Virus record (IMG/VR): IMGVR_UViG_3300040770_000152
Location: 1-64,000 of that record
Reading direction: 5' to 3' (one strand)
Origin: a virus
Length of the DNA stretch: 64,000 bases
Shown: positions 18,479 through 25,946 of the stretch, in pieces
How the letters are laid out: every line of letters begins with the position of its first letter
Numbering within the stretch: the stretch's first letter is position 1
Notes under the pieces: model-generated
Seen by the model: only the letters and a program-made list of their open reading frames with translations
Database searches by the model: none
What the model was told of the DNA's origin: nothing
Position numbers and translations under genes: made by a program

Positions 18479-19465
18479 ATGCAAAAAACAATTATCCAGT
18501 CAAAAGTGACTATCGTATTACAGATTACTGCAGGACAACCATTAGACGCTATCGTACATGATGGTAAGGCGTACATTGAATATCCAATGCCTGAAGGTAT
18601 TACTATTGGTATGTCAGGTGGTTCAGATGCTCCACCAGTAGCTAAAAGTATTTCTAAAGTAGTTGAGACTGCTAGAGAAACTAAAAAAGTTGAGGACGTT
18701 GCCACTGCTAAAAAAGAAGTAGCTACTAAAGAGGCTGCTAAAGTTGCTAAGAAAGTTGCCAGTACCATAGTGTACACCGAGGAAGAGTTAATGGATGTTG
18801 CTACTTTCCCAGTTACCAAGCTTCTTAAAATTTGTGAGGAAAGAGGAATCGATATTCCTAAAGAAGGTAAGAATACCAACAAGAAACTTCGCTTACTTAT
18901 TATTGATGCGCAAAAAGATGTTGTTGACGAGGAGGAAGAGGAAGAAGACCCAATGGTAGATGCTGATACACCACCAGTAAAAAAAGCGGGTAAAAAAGCT
19001 CCAGTTGTTGACGAGGAGGAAGAAGAGGAAGATGAAGTTTCCACACTAGTTAAGTTGTTTACAGATTTCGATGATGTTGAAATTGACGAGAAGCAATTGT
19101 TAGCAGGTTTGATTGACTTCGGTTATGTTAAGAAAGATGCCCAAGGTATCATCGATGATTTTAACAATGAGACTGAAATGGAAATTGCTGACTTCGTAGA
19201 CGCGTTACTTTCTGAGGAGGAAGAAGAAGTTGAAGAAGAGGAAGAAGATGATGCCCCAGTTGCCAAAACTGGTAAAAAGAAAAAAGTTGAATTTGCTGAC
19301 CTAGTAGTAGGTGACAGAGTTAGTGTTTACTTTGAAAGTGAAGAAGACTACTTTGATGGTACAGTAGCGTCCCTTGGTAGAGGCGGTAAAGTAACCGTAG
19401 ACTACGATGATAACACATCGGACGTATTGACCAAAGAAGAGAACACAACAGTTTACAAAAAATAG
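18479..19465 (+). CDS. Acidic multi-domain protein with HeH/SAP-like and Tudor-like domains
   Basis: A 328-residue protein made of separate modules joined by Glu/Asp runs. Residues about 107-145 form a small helix-extended-helix or SAP-like segment (ELMDVATFPVTKLLKICEER..). Two long acidic linkers flank a helical domain at about 195-245. The last 55 residues (VGDRVSVYFESEEDYFDGTV..) look like a Tudor/SH3-like barrel. This suggests a DNA-associated adaptor, but no enzyme motif is present. It is alone between a promoter and a terminator, so it is probably abundant and independently expressed. Confidence 0.75.
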   Translation: MQKTIIQSKVTIVLQITAGQPLDAIVHDGKAYIEYPMPEGITIGMSGGSDAPPVAKSISKVVETARETKKVEDVATAKKEVATKEAAKVAKKVASTIVYTEEELMDVATFPVTKLLKICEERGIDIPKEGKNTNKKLRLLIIDAQKDVVDEEEEEEDPMVDADTPPVKKAGKKAPVVDEEEEEEDEVSTLVKLFTDFDDVEIDEKQLLAGLIDFGYVKKDAQGIIDDFNNETEMEIADFVDALLSEEEEEVEEEEEDDAPVAKTGKKKKVEFADLVVGDRVSVYFESEEDYFDGTVASLGRGGKVTVDYDDNTSDVLTKEENTTVYKK

Positions 19466-19488
19466 TTAAGTTCCTTTATTTCAGTATT

Positions 19489-19514
19489 AGCCCCGATTAG
19501 CGTTGGGGCTTTTA
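19489..19514 (+). terminator. Terminator after the acidic protein gene
   Basis: A 6-bp GC-rich stem, AGCCCC with GGGGCT, has a 10-nt loop and is followed by TTTTA. It isolates the single-gene unit upstream. Confidence 0.75.
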
Positions 19515-19538
19515 TTCGTTTAACTAAATTCTAATTTT

Positions 19539-19973
19539 ATGCCAGGTAAAAAAGCAGTAAGAAGACAGAAGAAAATTTTAGTTACTGTAACTCCAGAAGA
19601 GGTACGTAGTTACATTACCCTTAAAGATAGACACGCTAAAATAGGTAAACAACTTGAGACTTATAAAACCAAATTTAATGAGTATGCCGAGAGCGTAGGT
19701 TTTGAAGAGGACAGAAAAGTTGTTATTGAGCGAGAAGGTCACACAGTCACGGTTACTGAGACCGCACAAATTAAAGTTAGTCCTGAGGCTTTAAACATTA
19801 TAGAAAGTAGCCGACGATTTCGACGATTCAAGGATTGTATTGAGACCGTTAAAGTAGTTAATTCAGAAATACTTATGCAGGATCTCGAAAAAGCTTTACT
19901 TAATAAAGAGATCACAAAGGAAGACTCAGACAAAATAATAACTACCACTTATGGTACTAGAGTAACAATGTAA
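19539..19973 (+). CDS. Unknown basic protein
   Basis: A 144-residue protein with a strongly basic N-terminus (PGKKAVRRQKK), a helical middle (LKDRHAKIGKQLETYKTKFNEY) and a mixed C-terminal part. The basic start may contact nucleic acid. It begins a tight row of small genes leading to the helicase loader and overlaps the next gene by one base. Confidence 0.72.
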   Translation: MPGKKAVRRQKKILVTVTPEEVRSYITLKDRHAKIGKQLETYKTKFNEYAESVGFEEDRKVVIEREGHTVTVTETAQIKVSPEALNIIESSRRFRRFKDCIETVKVVNSEILMQDLEKALLNKEITKEDSDKIITTTYGTRVTM

Positions 19974-20209
19974 TGAGAAAGATATATTTTGAGTTATCGA
20001 TATACGGCATAAATGCCCTTGAACTTAAAGACATAATTGCTACTCCCGTAGCTATGGCTTATGCTAATAAGAGCATCAATAGTATTATTGACCCACTGCC
20101 CACTAGGTTCCTAGTTTATGTTTCTTACTATCCAGTTGAGGCTAATACCTTCGTTAGTGTGCTTAATTCTGCCTTAATTGCCTTAGGTAATCAACACTAC
20201 AAAAAGTAA
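19973..20209 (+). CDS. Unknown small protein
   Basis: 78 residues, start overlapping the previous stop (TAATG). Mixed alpha/beta in appearance, with a hydrophobic C-terminal helix (FVSVLNSALIALG). No motif recognised. Confidence 0.65.
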   Translation: MRKIYFELSIYGINALELKDIIATPVAMAYANKSINSIIDPLPTRFLVYVSYYPVEANTFVSVLNSALIALGNQHYKK

Positions 20210-20211
20210 GT

Positions 20212-20523
20212 ATGAAGAAACTAATGGTAGGAACTAAAGTGGGAGTGTTTTACAGTGTGGGTGAGTTATGCGATTTTTTAGATATATCCGTTAGTTACTT
20301 ACGCAAATTAGAGGAACGTAAAATTATTCCTGAGGCTAACTACAGGTACAAAAAAGCTAACTGGGTCAAAGCAGGTAACAGAATTTACTCCGAGCAGTTA
20401 GTTAAGGAATTAGTACCTATAATTAGTTCTTTTAAACGTGGAGTTAAAATAGATGAAGAGTCCATTCGTTTAATCACAATGGCTTTTCAAAATGAGAAAT
20501 TTTATTTTAATAGTAAAAATTAA
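20212..20523 (+). CDS. MerR-like helix-turn-helix protein
   Basis: A 103-residue protein. The segment YSVGELCDFLDISVSYLRKLEER at about 14-36 has the spacing of a MerR/excisionase winged helix-turn-helix. It is followed by a basic wing (YRYKKANWVKAGNRIYS). It probably binds DNA as a regulator, excisionase-like factor or origin protein. Being two genes upstream of a wHTH protein and six upstream of the DnaC-like loader hints at replication or early regulation. Confidence 0.65.
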   Translation: MKKLMVGTKVGVFYSVGELCDFLDISVSYLRKLEERKIIPEANYRYKKANWVKAGNRIYSEQLVKELVPIISSFKRGVKIDEESIRLITMAFQNEKFYFNSKN

Positions 20524-20526
20524 ATT

Positions 20527-20868
20527 ATGCCAGTAAGAAAAGTTCGCAGAGCAGTAAGTAAAAAAGTAGAGGAAGAAAAATCTAGAAAGAGAACCTCGCC
20601 CGACTTACATGAAGAGAGTAGTTCAGATATGCATGATGCTTCTAGTACTTCTAGAATATTAAATGCGTCAGGAGTACCAACCGTTTATGTAGAGAAAGGT
20701 GTTACTAAAAACATGGGTGATTTTAATTCTGCCCGAGTTACTGTAGGTATGTCTTTACCTATAGACTACACACCAGAAGAGTTGGCCAAGGCTAAAAAAG
20801 CAATAGTAGTAATAGATGCCTTAGTGGTTGCCCACCTTGAGACTGAGATAGAAAAACTATTTGATTAA
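20527..20868 (+). CDS. Unknown protein with basic N-terminus
   Basis: 113 residues. The first 26 are basic (VRKVRRAVSKK..), then comes a Ser/Asp/His-rich stretch, then a folded-looking C-terminal half ending in an amphipathic helix. No motif recognised. Confidence 0.68.
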   Translation: MPVRKVRRAVSKKVEEEKSRKRTSPDLHEESSSDMHDASSTSRILNASGVPTVYVEKGVTKNMGDFNSARVTVGMSLPIDYTPEELAKAKKAIVVIDALVVAHLETEIEKLFD

Positions 20869-20871
20869 ATT

Positions 20872-21582
20872 ATGAATTGTATAAACAAAGTAAAAGAACT
20901 TCCCGAGAATTTAACTACCCAAGAATTAACTGTGTATTTTTACTTGTTATCCCGATGCTACGAGGATAATAACCTTATAATTAGTCATGTCACTGCTGAT
21001 TCGTTAAAGAGGCAGTTTGTATTAGATGAAGAACAGCTGGACCAGGTGCTAGATGCTTTATTTGACAAGAACCTTATTTCTGAGGAGCATGGTATTATTG
21101 GTTTAGGTTACTTTGTTGATAAGACAGTAGTATTGTACACCGAAGAGGAAAGTAGTTCTGAAGCTCTAAATGTTTTTCCTGACTTGCTTGAGCGATCGGA
21201 CACTTTTATGACTACTGCTAAGAGGGCAGTATCTAAGAATTTATCATATAACATTAAAGAGTCACTTATTGAATTGAGTAAAGTAAAAGCTGCGGAGTAT
21301 AATACTCACCAGATGCTTAAACTATTTAAAAGTGTTTCGGAACTTGTTATGCAGGAAGAGTATCGTGCTTTTGATAAAGCTGAAGCAGGAAGCATGAAAC
21401 GTTTACTTACTAATTTAGGTGGTGCTAAGCTTTTACCCTTAATTGTTACCTACTGCACCAACTTTGACAAATGGGGTAATTTTCCCAACGTTTTAAACCT
21501 TACTAAGAATAAGGACGCTATTTACGGAAGCTTCAAGGTAATAGAAAGTGATGAAAAGTTAGGCACGGAGAGTTTTGGATAA
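20872..21582 (+). CDS. Putative winged-helix replication or initiator-type protein
   Basis: A 236-residue protein. Residues 10-75 (NLTTQELTVYFYLLSRCYE.. LDQVLDALFDKNLI) resemble the winged-helix domain of phage replication initiators or DnaD/DnaT-type loaders. The rest is helical. It precedes the DnaC-like ATPase by four small genes, so a role at the origin is plausible. There are no catalytic residues, and a transcription factor is the main alternative. Confidence 0.55.
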   Translation: MNCINKVKELPENLTTQELTVYFYLLSRCYEDNNLIISHVTADSLKRQFVLDEEQLDQVLDALFDKNLISEEHGIIGLGYFVDKTVVLYTEEESSSEALNVFPDLLERSDTFMTTAKRAVSKNLSYNIKESLIELSKVKAAEYNTHQMLKLFKSVSELVMQEEYRAFDKAEAGSMKRLLTNLGGAKLLPLIVTYCTNFDKWGNFPNVLNLTKNKDAIYGSFKVIESDEKLGTESFG

Positions 21583-21593
21583 ATCTAAATACC

Positions 21594-22028
21594 ATGGATG
21601 GAAAATTTAAAAAAGGTCACGTACCACATAACAAAGATAAAAAAATAGAGGACTATCTTTCTCCCGAAGCAATACTCAAGGTTAAAAGCAGTCAATTCGT
21701 TAAAGGAGAGTGTTCGGGGGAAAATAACCTTTCTTGGAAAGGTGGTGTACAAAAAATATCTAATGACTGTGTGCATATTTGGGTAGGTACAAATTCTCGT
21801 AAAAGAAGACCCGTACTTAATTATGAAGCAGTACACGGTAAAATACCTTATCGTTGGATTATATATCACCTAGACCAAGACAAAGATAATGACGAGGTAA
21901 GTAACCTTATCGCTATTCCTAGAGCCGTACTAATGGCTTTAAATAAAGGTCGCATAATCAATAGTCACGCAGAGATTACTGCAGCAGTACAAAACTACAT
22001 AAACAAAAACCAGACTTATGACAACTAA
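21594..22028 (+). CDS. HNH-family endonuclease-like protein
   Basis: A 144-residue protein of the phage HNH/homing endonuclease kind. It has the N-terminal FKKGHVPHNKDKK zinc-finger-like motif, a central NYEAVHGKIPYRWIIYHLDQDKDND core and the NLIAIPRA element. The last histidine of the usual core is not obvious, so activity may be reduced. Free-standing HNH genes are typical mobile passengers in replication modules. It overlaps the next gene by 11 nt. Confidence 0.65.
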   Translation: MDGKFKKGHVPHNKDKKIEDYLSPEAILKVKSSQFVKGECSGENNLSWKGGVQKISNDCVHIWVGTNSRKRRPVLNYEAVHGKIPYRWIIYHLDQDKDNDEVSNLIAIPRAVLMALNKGRIINSHAEITAAVQNYINKNQTYDN

Positions 22029-22239
22029 ACTATTATATGGTTACAGGGAGGGAATATTGACAGCTACTATTTCTGCACTTGCAGGACACAAACATTTGGT
22101 AGGTAGCTTAGTCAGGTATAAATTAGTCTCTAAAATTTGGTGCAACACAAGGCAAATGTATATACAAGGTAAAGAGTACCATTACTTAGATTTGAATAAC
22201 AAAAATAAAGTTAGAACACCAAAATTTTTAATTGATTAA
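22018..22239 (+). CDS. Unknown small basic protein
   Basis: 73 residues, starting inside the end of the HNH gene. The sequence is rich in Lys, Tyr and Arg with a central KIWCNTRQMYIQGKEYHYLDL stretch. Possibly a DNA-contacting accessory of the HNH gene. No family recognised. Confidence 0.6.
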   Translation: MTTKLLYGYREGILTATISALAGHKHLVGSLVRYKLVSKIWCNTRQMYIQGKEYHYLDLNNKNKVRTPKFLID

Positions 22240-22241
22240 AT

Positions 22242-22424
22242 ATGAGCGCGACAGATTTTATAGGTGTAATGACCATAATAATTTTTACTTTTTGGTTGTT
22301 AATTAAGATTTTTAGATTAATAGTTCCTAAGAGGTACAATTGGAATAACTGCCCTAATGACCACGATACTATGGCTAGGTATGGTTATAGTGGTAGATGT
22401 ATTAAATGCGGTAACAAATTGTAA
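22242..22424 (+). CDS. Small membrane protein with zinc-ribbon-like end
   Basis: 60 residues: one membrane helix (about 8-29) followed by a Cys-rich cytoplasmic tail, CPNDHD..GRCIKCG. This is a half-size zinc-binding motif. It is followed after 2 nt by the loader gene. Function unknown. Confidence 0.65.
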   Translation: MSATDFIGVMTIIIFTFWLLIKIFRLIVPKRYNWNNCPNDHDTMARYGYSGRCIKCGNKL

Positions 22425-22426
22425 TT

Positions 22427-23062
22427 ATGAAAGAAAAAGAAAAACCTAGTCTAGTTAGTTTAGGCATACTACCAATTTGGCATGATAAAAGTTGGGACGA
22501 TTTCACCAATGACGAAAGAGCTAGAGAAGTAATTGTCACCTACAGTAAAAAGTTAGAGGCAGCGGAAAAAGATTGTGTAGGTTATTTTATTTACGGACTT
22601 CCAGGTGTGGGTAAATCTATGCTCGCTAACATTTTATTTAAAGATCTAGTTGACAAAAGTAAACGGGTAAAGGTTATCTCTCTTGGTGGGTTGGTAGACT
22701 TATTCACCGCTTCTTGGAGTGATAGTGACAAACGTGAAGATTTCCGCTATTTAGTACAAGTTGTAGATTACTTATGTATTGAAGATTTTGGTAAAGAGTT
22801 TTATCGAAAAGATGGGGATGGTAAAAGTTTCGCTACTACCATTCTTGAAGATGTATTGGTTAAACGTTTAGGTTTCCGAAAGATTACTTTTATCGTTAGT
22901 AGTATTGGTGCAGGTGAGGTAAGTAAAATTTACTCTAAAAACTTGGCTTCACTAGTACTAGAAACTTGTGTACCCTTACAAGTAGTAGGGAAAGATTTCC
23001 GTACAAAAATACAGGCACGCTTAAAAGGTAAGTGGCAACCGGATAAAGAAAAATTACAGTAG
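22427..23062 (+). CDS. DnaC/IstB-like AAA+ ATPase, helicase loader
   Basis: Loads the replicative helicase onto DNA. The 211-residue protein has Walker A GLPGVGKS at 57-64, Walker B LCIEDFG at 116-122, a sensor segment ITFIVSS, and the usual N-terminal WDDF element at about 23-26. Size and motifs fit DnaC-type loaders. Its likely client is the DnaB-like helicase at 28136. Confidence 0.85.
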   Translation: MKEKEKPSLVSLGILPIWHDKSWDDFTNDERAREVIVTYSKKLEAAEKDCVGYFIYGLPGVGKSMLANILFKDLVDKSKRVKVISLGGLVDLFTASWSDSDKREDFRYLVQVVDYLCIEDFGKEFYRKDGDGKSFATTILEDVLVKRLGFRKITFIVSSIGAGEVSKIYSKNLASLVLETCVPLQVVGKDFRTKIQARLKGKWQPDKEKLQ

Positions 23063-23064
23063 TT

Positions 23065-23445
23065 ATGAATACAATAGAAAAAAATAAAAATTTAGTGGAG
23101 CTTATAGGTAGAAAAGGTAACATAAATGAAAGTCTTTATACTTGGAAAGATATTGATAAACTTCTATCAGGTGGTTGGGTACCTTTAGAACAAATGAAAT
23201 TTAGTACTGACTGGAACTGGTCAATGCAAGTAGTAGAGTACATCGAAAAAATAGGCTACCAAGTAGATATTAACTCAAGGCTACTTCCAGATAAGTCTGC
23301 AAAAGATCATTGGTGTACTATTTGGGATGATGCGCATGAAGTAAAGGTTTGTGAGATTGGTAGTGATGCCAGTAAGATTCTAGCTGTTCACGAAGCTTGT
23401 ACCCACTTCGCAGTTTGGTATAAAAGCCAAAATACTAAATCTTAG
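23065..23445 (+). CDS. Phage ABA-sandwich-like small protein
   Basis: A 126-residue protein with the pattern of the phage ABA-sandwich family: STDWNWSMQVVEYIEKIGY near 46-64, three central strands, and a C-terminal SKILAVHEACTHFAVWY helix. These proteins are common, of unknown function, in phages of low-GC hosts. It is followed by a promoter and two structured RNAs. Confidence 0.6.
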   Translation: MNTIEKNKNLVELIGRKGNINESLYTWKDIDKLLSGGWVPLEQMKFSTDWNWSMQVVEYIEKIGYQVDINSRLLPDKSAKDHWCTIWDDAHEVKVCEIGSDASKILAVHEACTHFAVWYKSQNTKS

Positions 23446-23446
23446 G

Positions 23447-23477
23447 TTGTAGCTAAATTTAGTTTTCTGTATTATTA
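23447..23477 (+). promoter_or_regulatory. Promoter TTG-N20-TATTATTA for the structured RNA
   Basis: TTG at 23447-23449 is 20 nt from TATTATTA at 23470-23477, close to the Bacteroidetes -33/-7 pattern. A start 6-7 nt downstream falls at about 23483-23484, which is the first base of the 14-bp closing stem of the adjacent RNA. That agreement is the main support. Confidence 0.6.
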
Positions 23478-23483
23478 CAGTAT

Positions 23484-23568
23484 TAAAGTAAACAGTTTGA
23501 AGCCTGCTAATCAGAAAGGAAGGGACAGGCAAAACGTCAAAACTCCGACCCGTTAACTGTTTACTTTA
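23484..23568 (+). ncRNA. Structured RNA, three-way junction with 14-bp closing stem
   Basis: An 85-nt element. A perfect 14-bp stem (23484-23497 with 23555-23568) closes a junction carrying two hairpins. One is GCCTG (23502-23506) with CAGGC (23526-23530). The other is AACG (23533-23536) with CGTT (23551-23554), extended by a TC/GA pair. The hairpin loops are purine-rich and AC-rich. No coding frame is plausible. I do not recognise it as a named riboswitch or ribozyme. It is followed after 4 nt by a tRNA-like element and preceded by a fitting promoter, so it is probably transcribed as a stable RNA. Confidence 0.68.
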
Positions 23569-23572
23569 TTTT

Positions 23573-23670
23573 GGGGAGGCAAGTCCACTTGGAAGGGCAA
23601 CATACAGTGTCGGGGCATAAAGATATAAGCTAATATCTCCCCAAGGTGGGTTCGATTCCCACCCTCTCCA
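23573..23670 (+). tRNA. tRNA-like element (intact acceptor and T arm, abnormal middle)
   Basis: The ends are convincingly tRNA. A 7-bp acceptor stem, GGGGAGG (23573-23579) with CCTCTCC (23663-23669, one G-T), is followed by an A discriminator. A perfect 5-bp T stem carries the loop TTCGATT (23646-23662). A D-like hairpin GTCC/GGGC with GG in the loop lies at 23583-23598. A 6-bp AGATAT/ATATCT hairpin within GGGG/CCCC (23612-23642) resembles a long variable arm. No standard 5-bp, 7-nt anticodon arm can be drawn with confidence. CCA is not encoded. It could be a divergent class II tRNA or a tRNA mimic. Confidence 0.55.
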
Positions 23671-23684
23671 CAAAAAACCATGAC

Positions 23685-24041
23685 ATGAAAGAAAAAGTAA
23701 AAAAAGCTGAATTATTAAGTATAGTTCCTAAGGAAGTAGATGGTAAGGTAAAAATAGAGGTTATATTTAGTGATATAGCTAAGTGGTTACCTAAGGAGTT
23801 ACTTAAAATAGAAATTACTCTTGAGCAGTGGCTACAGTTTCTAGAGGACTGCTTTAAACAATTAAAAGATCCAGATCACGTAGTAGTTCCCTTTGATATT
23901 ACCTTAGATTTCCAAAAGTCTCAGGTAAAAGTAATAGGTTTAGGAGAGTATGCATTTTCTTTCCCCAAAAGTAATTGGAAAAGATTTATTGAGGGAGAAG
24001 CGGAAAAGTTACTACTCACAGGAGTTATACAATTAGAATAA
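23685..24041 (+). CDS. Unknown protein, 118 aa
   Basis: I use the ATG at 23685. A GTG farther upstream lies inside the T arm of the tRNA-like element and is unlikely. The product is mixed alpha/beta, with a KWLPKELLKIEITLEQWL helix in the middle and a beta-hairpin region (VVVPFDITLDFQKSQVKVIGLG). No family recognised. Its stop is 3 nt before the next structured RNA region. Confidence 0.7.
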   Translation: MKEKVKKAELLSIVPKEVDGKVKIEVIFSDIAKWLPKELLKIEITLEQWLQFLEDCFKQLKDPDHVVVPFDITLDFQKSQVKVIGLGEYAFSFPKSNWKRFIEGEAEKLLLTGVIQLE

Positions 24042-24044
24042 TAT

Positions 24045-24275
24045 AAATACCACACACAGAAAGACGAATAAATAAAGAGATACTACCTTGCTTACCTCAC
24101 TAGTAAGAGATAGGGGTAACACAAATTTATGGTACTACAAGAAGTACTGTATTTGTTTAGTATGATGATAGTTTTGAAGATCGGTGTTAGGCAACAGGTT
24201 AGTTCGACTATGGCAGAATGTCGGTATGTGGAAGAAACAATATTCATTCCTATCTTGAAGGGTGTGTGGTTATTT
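24045..24275 (+). ncRNA. Non-coding structured region closed by a long stem
   Basis: The 257 nt between two genes contain no plausible frame. The ends pair: AAATACCACACAC (24045-24057) with GTGTGTGGT plus ATTT (24262-24275), 13 bp with a single bulged T. Internally a CTTAC/GTAAG hairpin with a 7-nt loop lies near 24091-24107. An AGTAC repeat near 24130-24150 can also pair. The layout resembles the closed RNAs at 23484 and 52692, though I see no shared primary sequence. It may be a leader for the next gene or a processed RNA. Confidence 0.5.
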
Positions 24276-24298
24276 TAATAAATTTAAAAACTAATTTT

Positions 24299-24586
24299 AT
24301 GAGGACAATAACATTTAAACAAGTTAAAGATCATTTATCTGAGGCAATACTATTAATTAGATTTGACCCATACCAAGCCAACTTACTTCTTAAAGCTGTT
24401 TCTATAATGAGTATAGACATGGTTACTGAGCAGTTTTTATTAGGTTATATAGGTTCTGATTTATTTTTGTATTCAGAGCCAGATCGTATCAGTACTAATG
24501 TTTATAAATTCGAGGATGGTAGAACTTACTCTGCGTATCTACCCGCTGGAGGAACTAAAGAAGACTTGATAATAAACAAGATGTAG
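24299..24586 (+). CDS. Unknown protein, 95 aa
   Basis: The ATG at 24299 follows an A/T-rich aattttATG leader and is preferred over a farther in-frame ATG at 24218, which would lie inside the structured region. The product starts MRTITFKQVKDHL and has a hydrophobic middle helix. No motif recognised. Confidence 0.68.
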   Translation: MRTITFKQVKDHLSEAILLIRFDPYQANLLLKAVSIMSIDMVTEQFLLGYIGSDLFLYSEPDRISTNVYKFEDGRTYSAYLPAGGTKEDLIINKM

Positions 24587-24606
24587 TACACGTAACTAAT
24601 TATAAA

Positions 24607-25242
24607 ATGCAAGAAAAAAATAATTTAGGAGGTATCACTATTAGTACAGATGCAAGTTTTTGTCCCCGTACTAAAGTTGGAGGTTGGGCTTCTTATGTAG
24701 TTTGCAATCACTTTAAATTTAAGATTAGTGGTAAACTAAAAGGCTTTTTACTTTCACCACAAGAAGCTGAAATTAAAGCCATAGGTAACGTATTACATTA
24801 CATACTTAGTAGTCCACATATTCCAGAATTTAGTTACATATATGTTAATACTGATTGTAAGAACGGAGCTAAAGCTATAGAAAACCCTAGTACACCTTTA
24901 GAATGGGCAGTAAATAAAAGTCTGCAACTTTTGGCTACTAGGACTAATTGCCCTAAAGTAGAATTTAGGTATGTTGCAGCGCACACAAGTTCTACTACGC
25001 CAAGAAGCTACGTTAATGAATGGTGCGACAAACAGGCAAAAAAACACATGGCCGTAAGGCGTAAAGAAGTAAAAGATCAGGAATCAGCTAAACCTAAACC
25101 TTGTACTGTTTGTCCGTGGATCCAAAAAGGACAACCGGATATAACAGAAGAGCTTAAGTCACTTGCCAAATCAGGTGAATGGTTTTGTTGTCACAAAAAT
25201 TTAGGCACTTGTATAGGTGCAGCTAACTATAAAAGTAAATAG
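24607..25242 (+). CDS. RNase H-like protein fused to a Cys-rich domain
   Basis: Residues 1-150 have the RNase HI pattern: Asp15 in STDAS, Glu53 or Glu55 in EAEIKA, Asp83 in NTDC and Asp141 in WCDKQAK. This indicates a two-metal nuclease for RNA in RNA-DNA hybrids, probably primer removal. Residues 160-211 add CTVCPW at 166-171 and CCH.....C at 194-202, resembling the DUF6283-type C..CPW...CH....C domain seen alone in many phages. The fusion is unusual. It lies between the loader and the methyltransferase in the replication region. Confidence 0.78.
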   Translation: MQEKNNLGGITISTDASFCPRTKVGGWASYVVCNHFKFKISGKLKGFLLSPQEAEIKAIGNVLHYILSSPHIPEFSYIYVNTDCKNGAKAIENPSTPLEWAVNKSLQLLATRTNCPKVEFRYVAAHTSSTTPRSYVNEWCDKQAKKHMAVRRKEVKDQESAKPKPCTVCPWIQKGQPDITEELKSLAKSGEWFCCHKNLGTCIGAANYKSK

Positions 25243-25632
25243 ATGGGAGTACTTATAAAATACCACGTTAATGAGTATGGAGTTGTTTCCCACCCAACAG
25301 AAATTTGGAACTACACTAAAGATAGAAGGTTGTTTAGTATTAATATTGGTAGTAAAGATGGTTTTATGTGGGCTGTGGGTACTAGAGGTTATCTAAGTTT
25401 ACAGGGTTGGGGATCTCCCGTATCTATGTTTAATTTTATTTCACGTGACCAAGCTATTGCTTATGGTGTTCACTGGATGTACAAGGAGTTAAAAAAATTA
25501 GAAAACTCTGAACTACCTACCAAAGATTTAGTACTAGTAAAAGAAGCCTTAAAGAGCTTACATAGTAACTATGATATTAAGGTTCCCTTTGTTTTAAATG
25601 ATAACATTATCCTTATAGCACTAATATTATGA
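25243..25632 (+). CDS. Unknown protein, 129 aa
   Basis: Starts immediately after the RNase H stop. The first half is beta-rich with many Tyr, Trp and Gly; the second half has helices and a hydrophobic end. Overlaps the next gene by ATGA. No motif recognised. Confidence 0.7.
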   Translation: MGVLIKYHVNEYGVVSHPTEIWNYTKDRRLFSINIGSKDGFMWAVGTRGYLSLQGWGSPVSMFNFISRDQAIAYGVHWMYKELKKLENSELPTKDLVLVKEALKSLHSNYDIKVPFVLNDNIILIALIL

Positions 25633-25928
25633 GTAAAGCGGTTAAAAGAAAATTGTACTATTGGAATAGTAAATTTGCTATTAGTAAGAGACGGGACAAA
25701 AATACAACTAATCACTATGAGATAATAACTCTTCTTACTGGTGAAGTTTTACCTAGTGGGCATAGAACAGATATGCTACAATTAAAAAAATTTTGTGAGA
25801 AGCAACTGTTTAGTATGAAGTACGATGAAGATTTATTAATTAAACAAGGAAAACCTCGTAGTGCTAGACGCGAGAAACTAAAAAATAGTCTACTTGAAGA
25901 AGCTTATGAATGGGTAACGAGTATTTAA
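25629..25928 (+). CDS. Unknown basic protein, 99 aa
   Basis: A Lys/Arg-rich protein (KAVKRKLYYW.. ISKRRDKN..) with a helical C-terminus. ATGA overlap with the gene before. Probably nucleic-acid associated by charge only. No family recognised. Confidence 0.68.
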   Translation: MSKAVKRKLYYWNSKFAISKRRDKNTTNHYEIITLLTGEVLPSGHRTDMLQLKKFCEKQLFSMKYDEDLLIKQGKPRSARREKLKNSLLEEAYEWVTSI

Positions 25929-25946
25929 CATAAAAATTATACAGGT

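Noticed and set aside
18469-19044. Long Ser-rich frames on the minus strand opposite acidic or Glu-rich genes (also 31258-31602)
   Set aside because: They are the reverse reading of GAA/GAG-rich codons. Every well supported gene is on the + strand.
23484-23568. The three-way junction as a hammerhead or twister ribozyme
   Set aside because: It lacks CTGATGA and GAAA in the right places, and I could not place the twister core without forcing pairs.
23646-23684. GTG start giving a longer protein for the gene at 23685
   Set aside because: The extra codons are the T arm and acceptor strand of the tRNA-like element, and the ATG at 23685 has a better A-rich leader.
24170-24215. A second tRNA with a T-arm-like gttagttcgactatggc
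   Set aside because: Only four of five T-stem pairs form, and no acceptor stem or D arm can be drawn around it.
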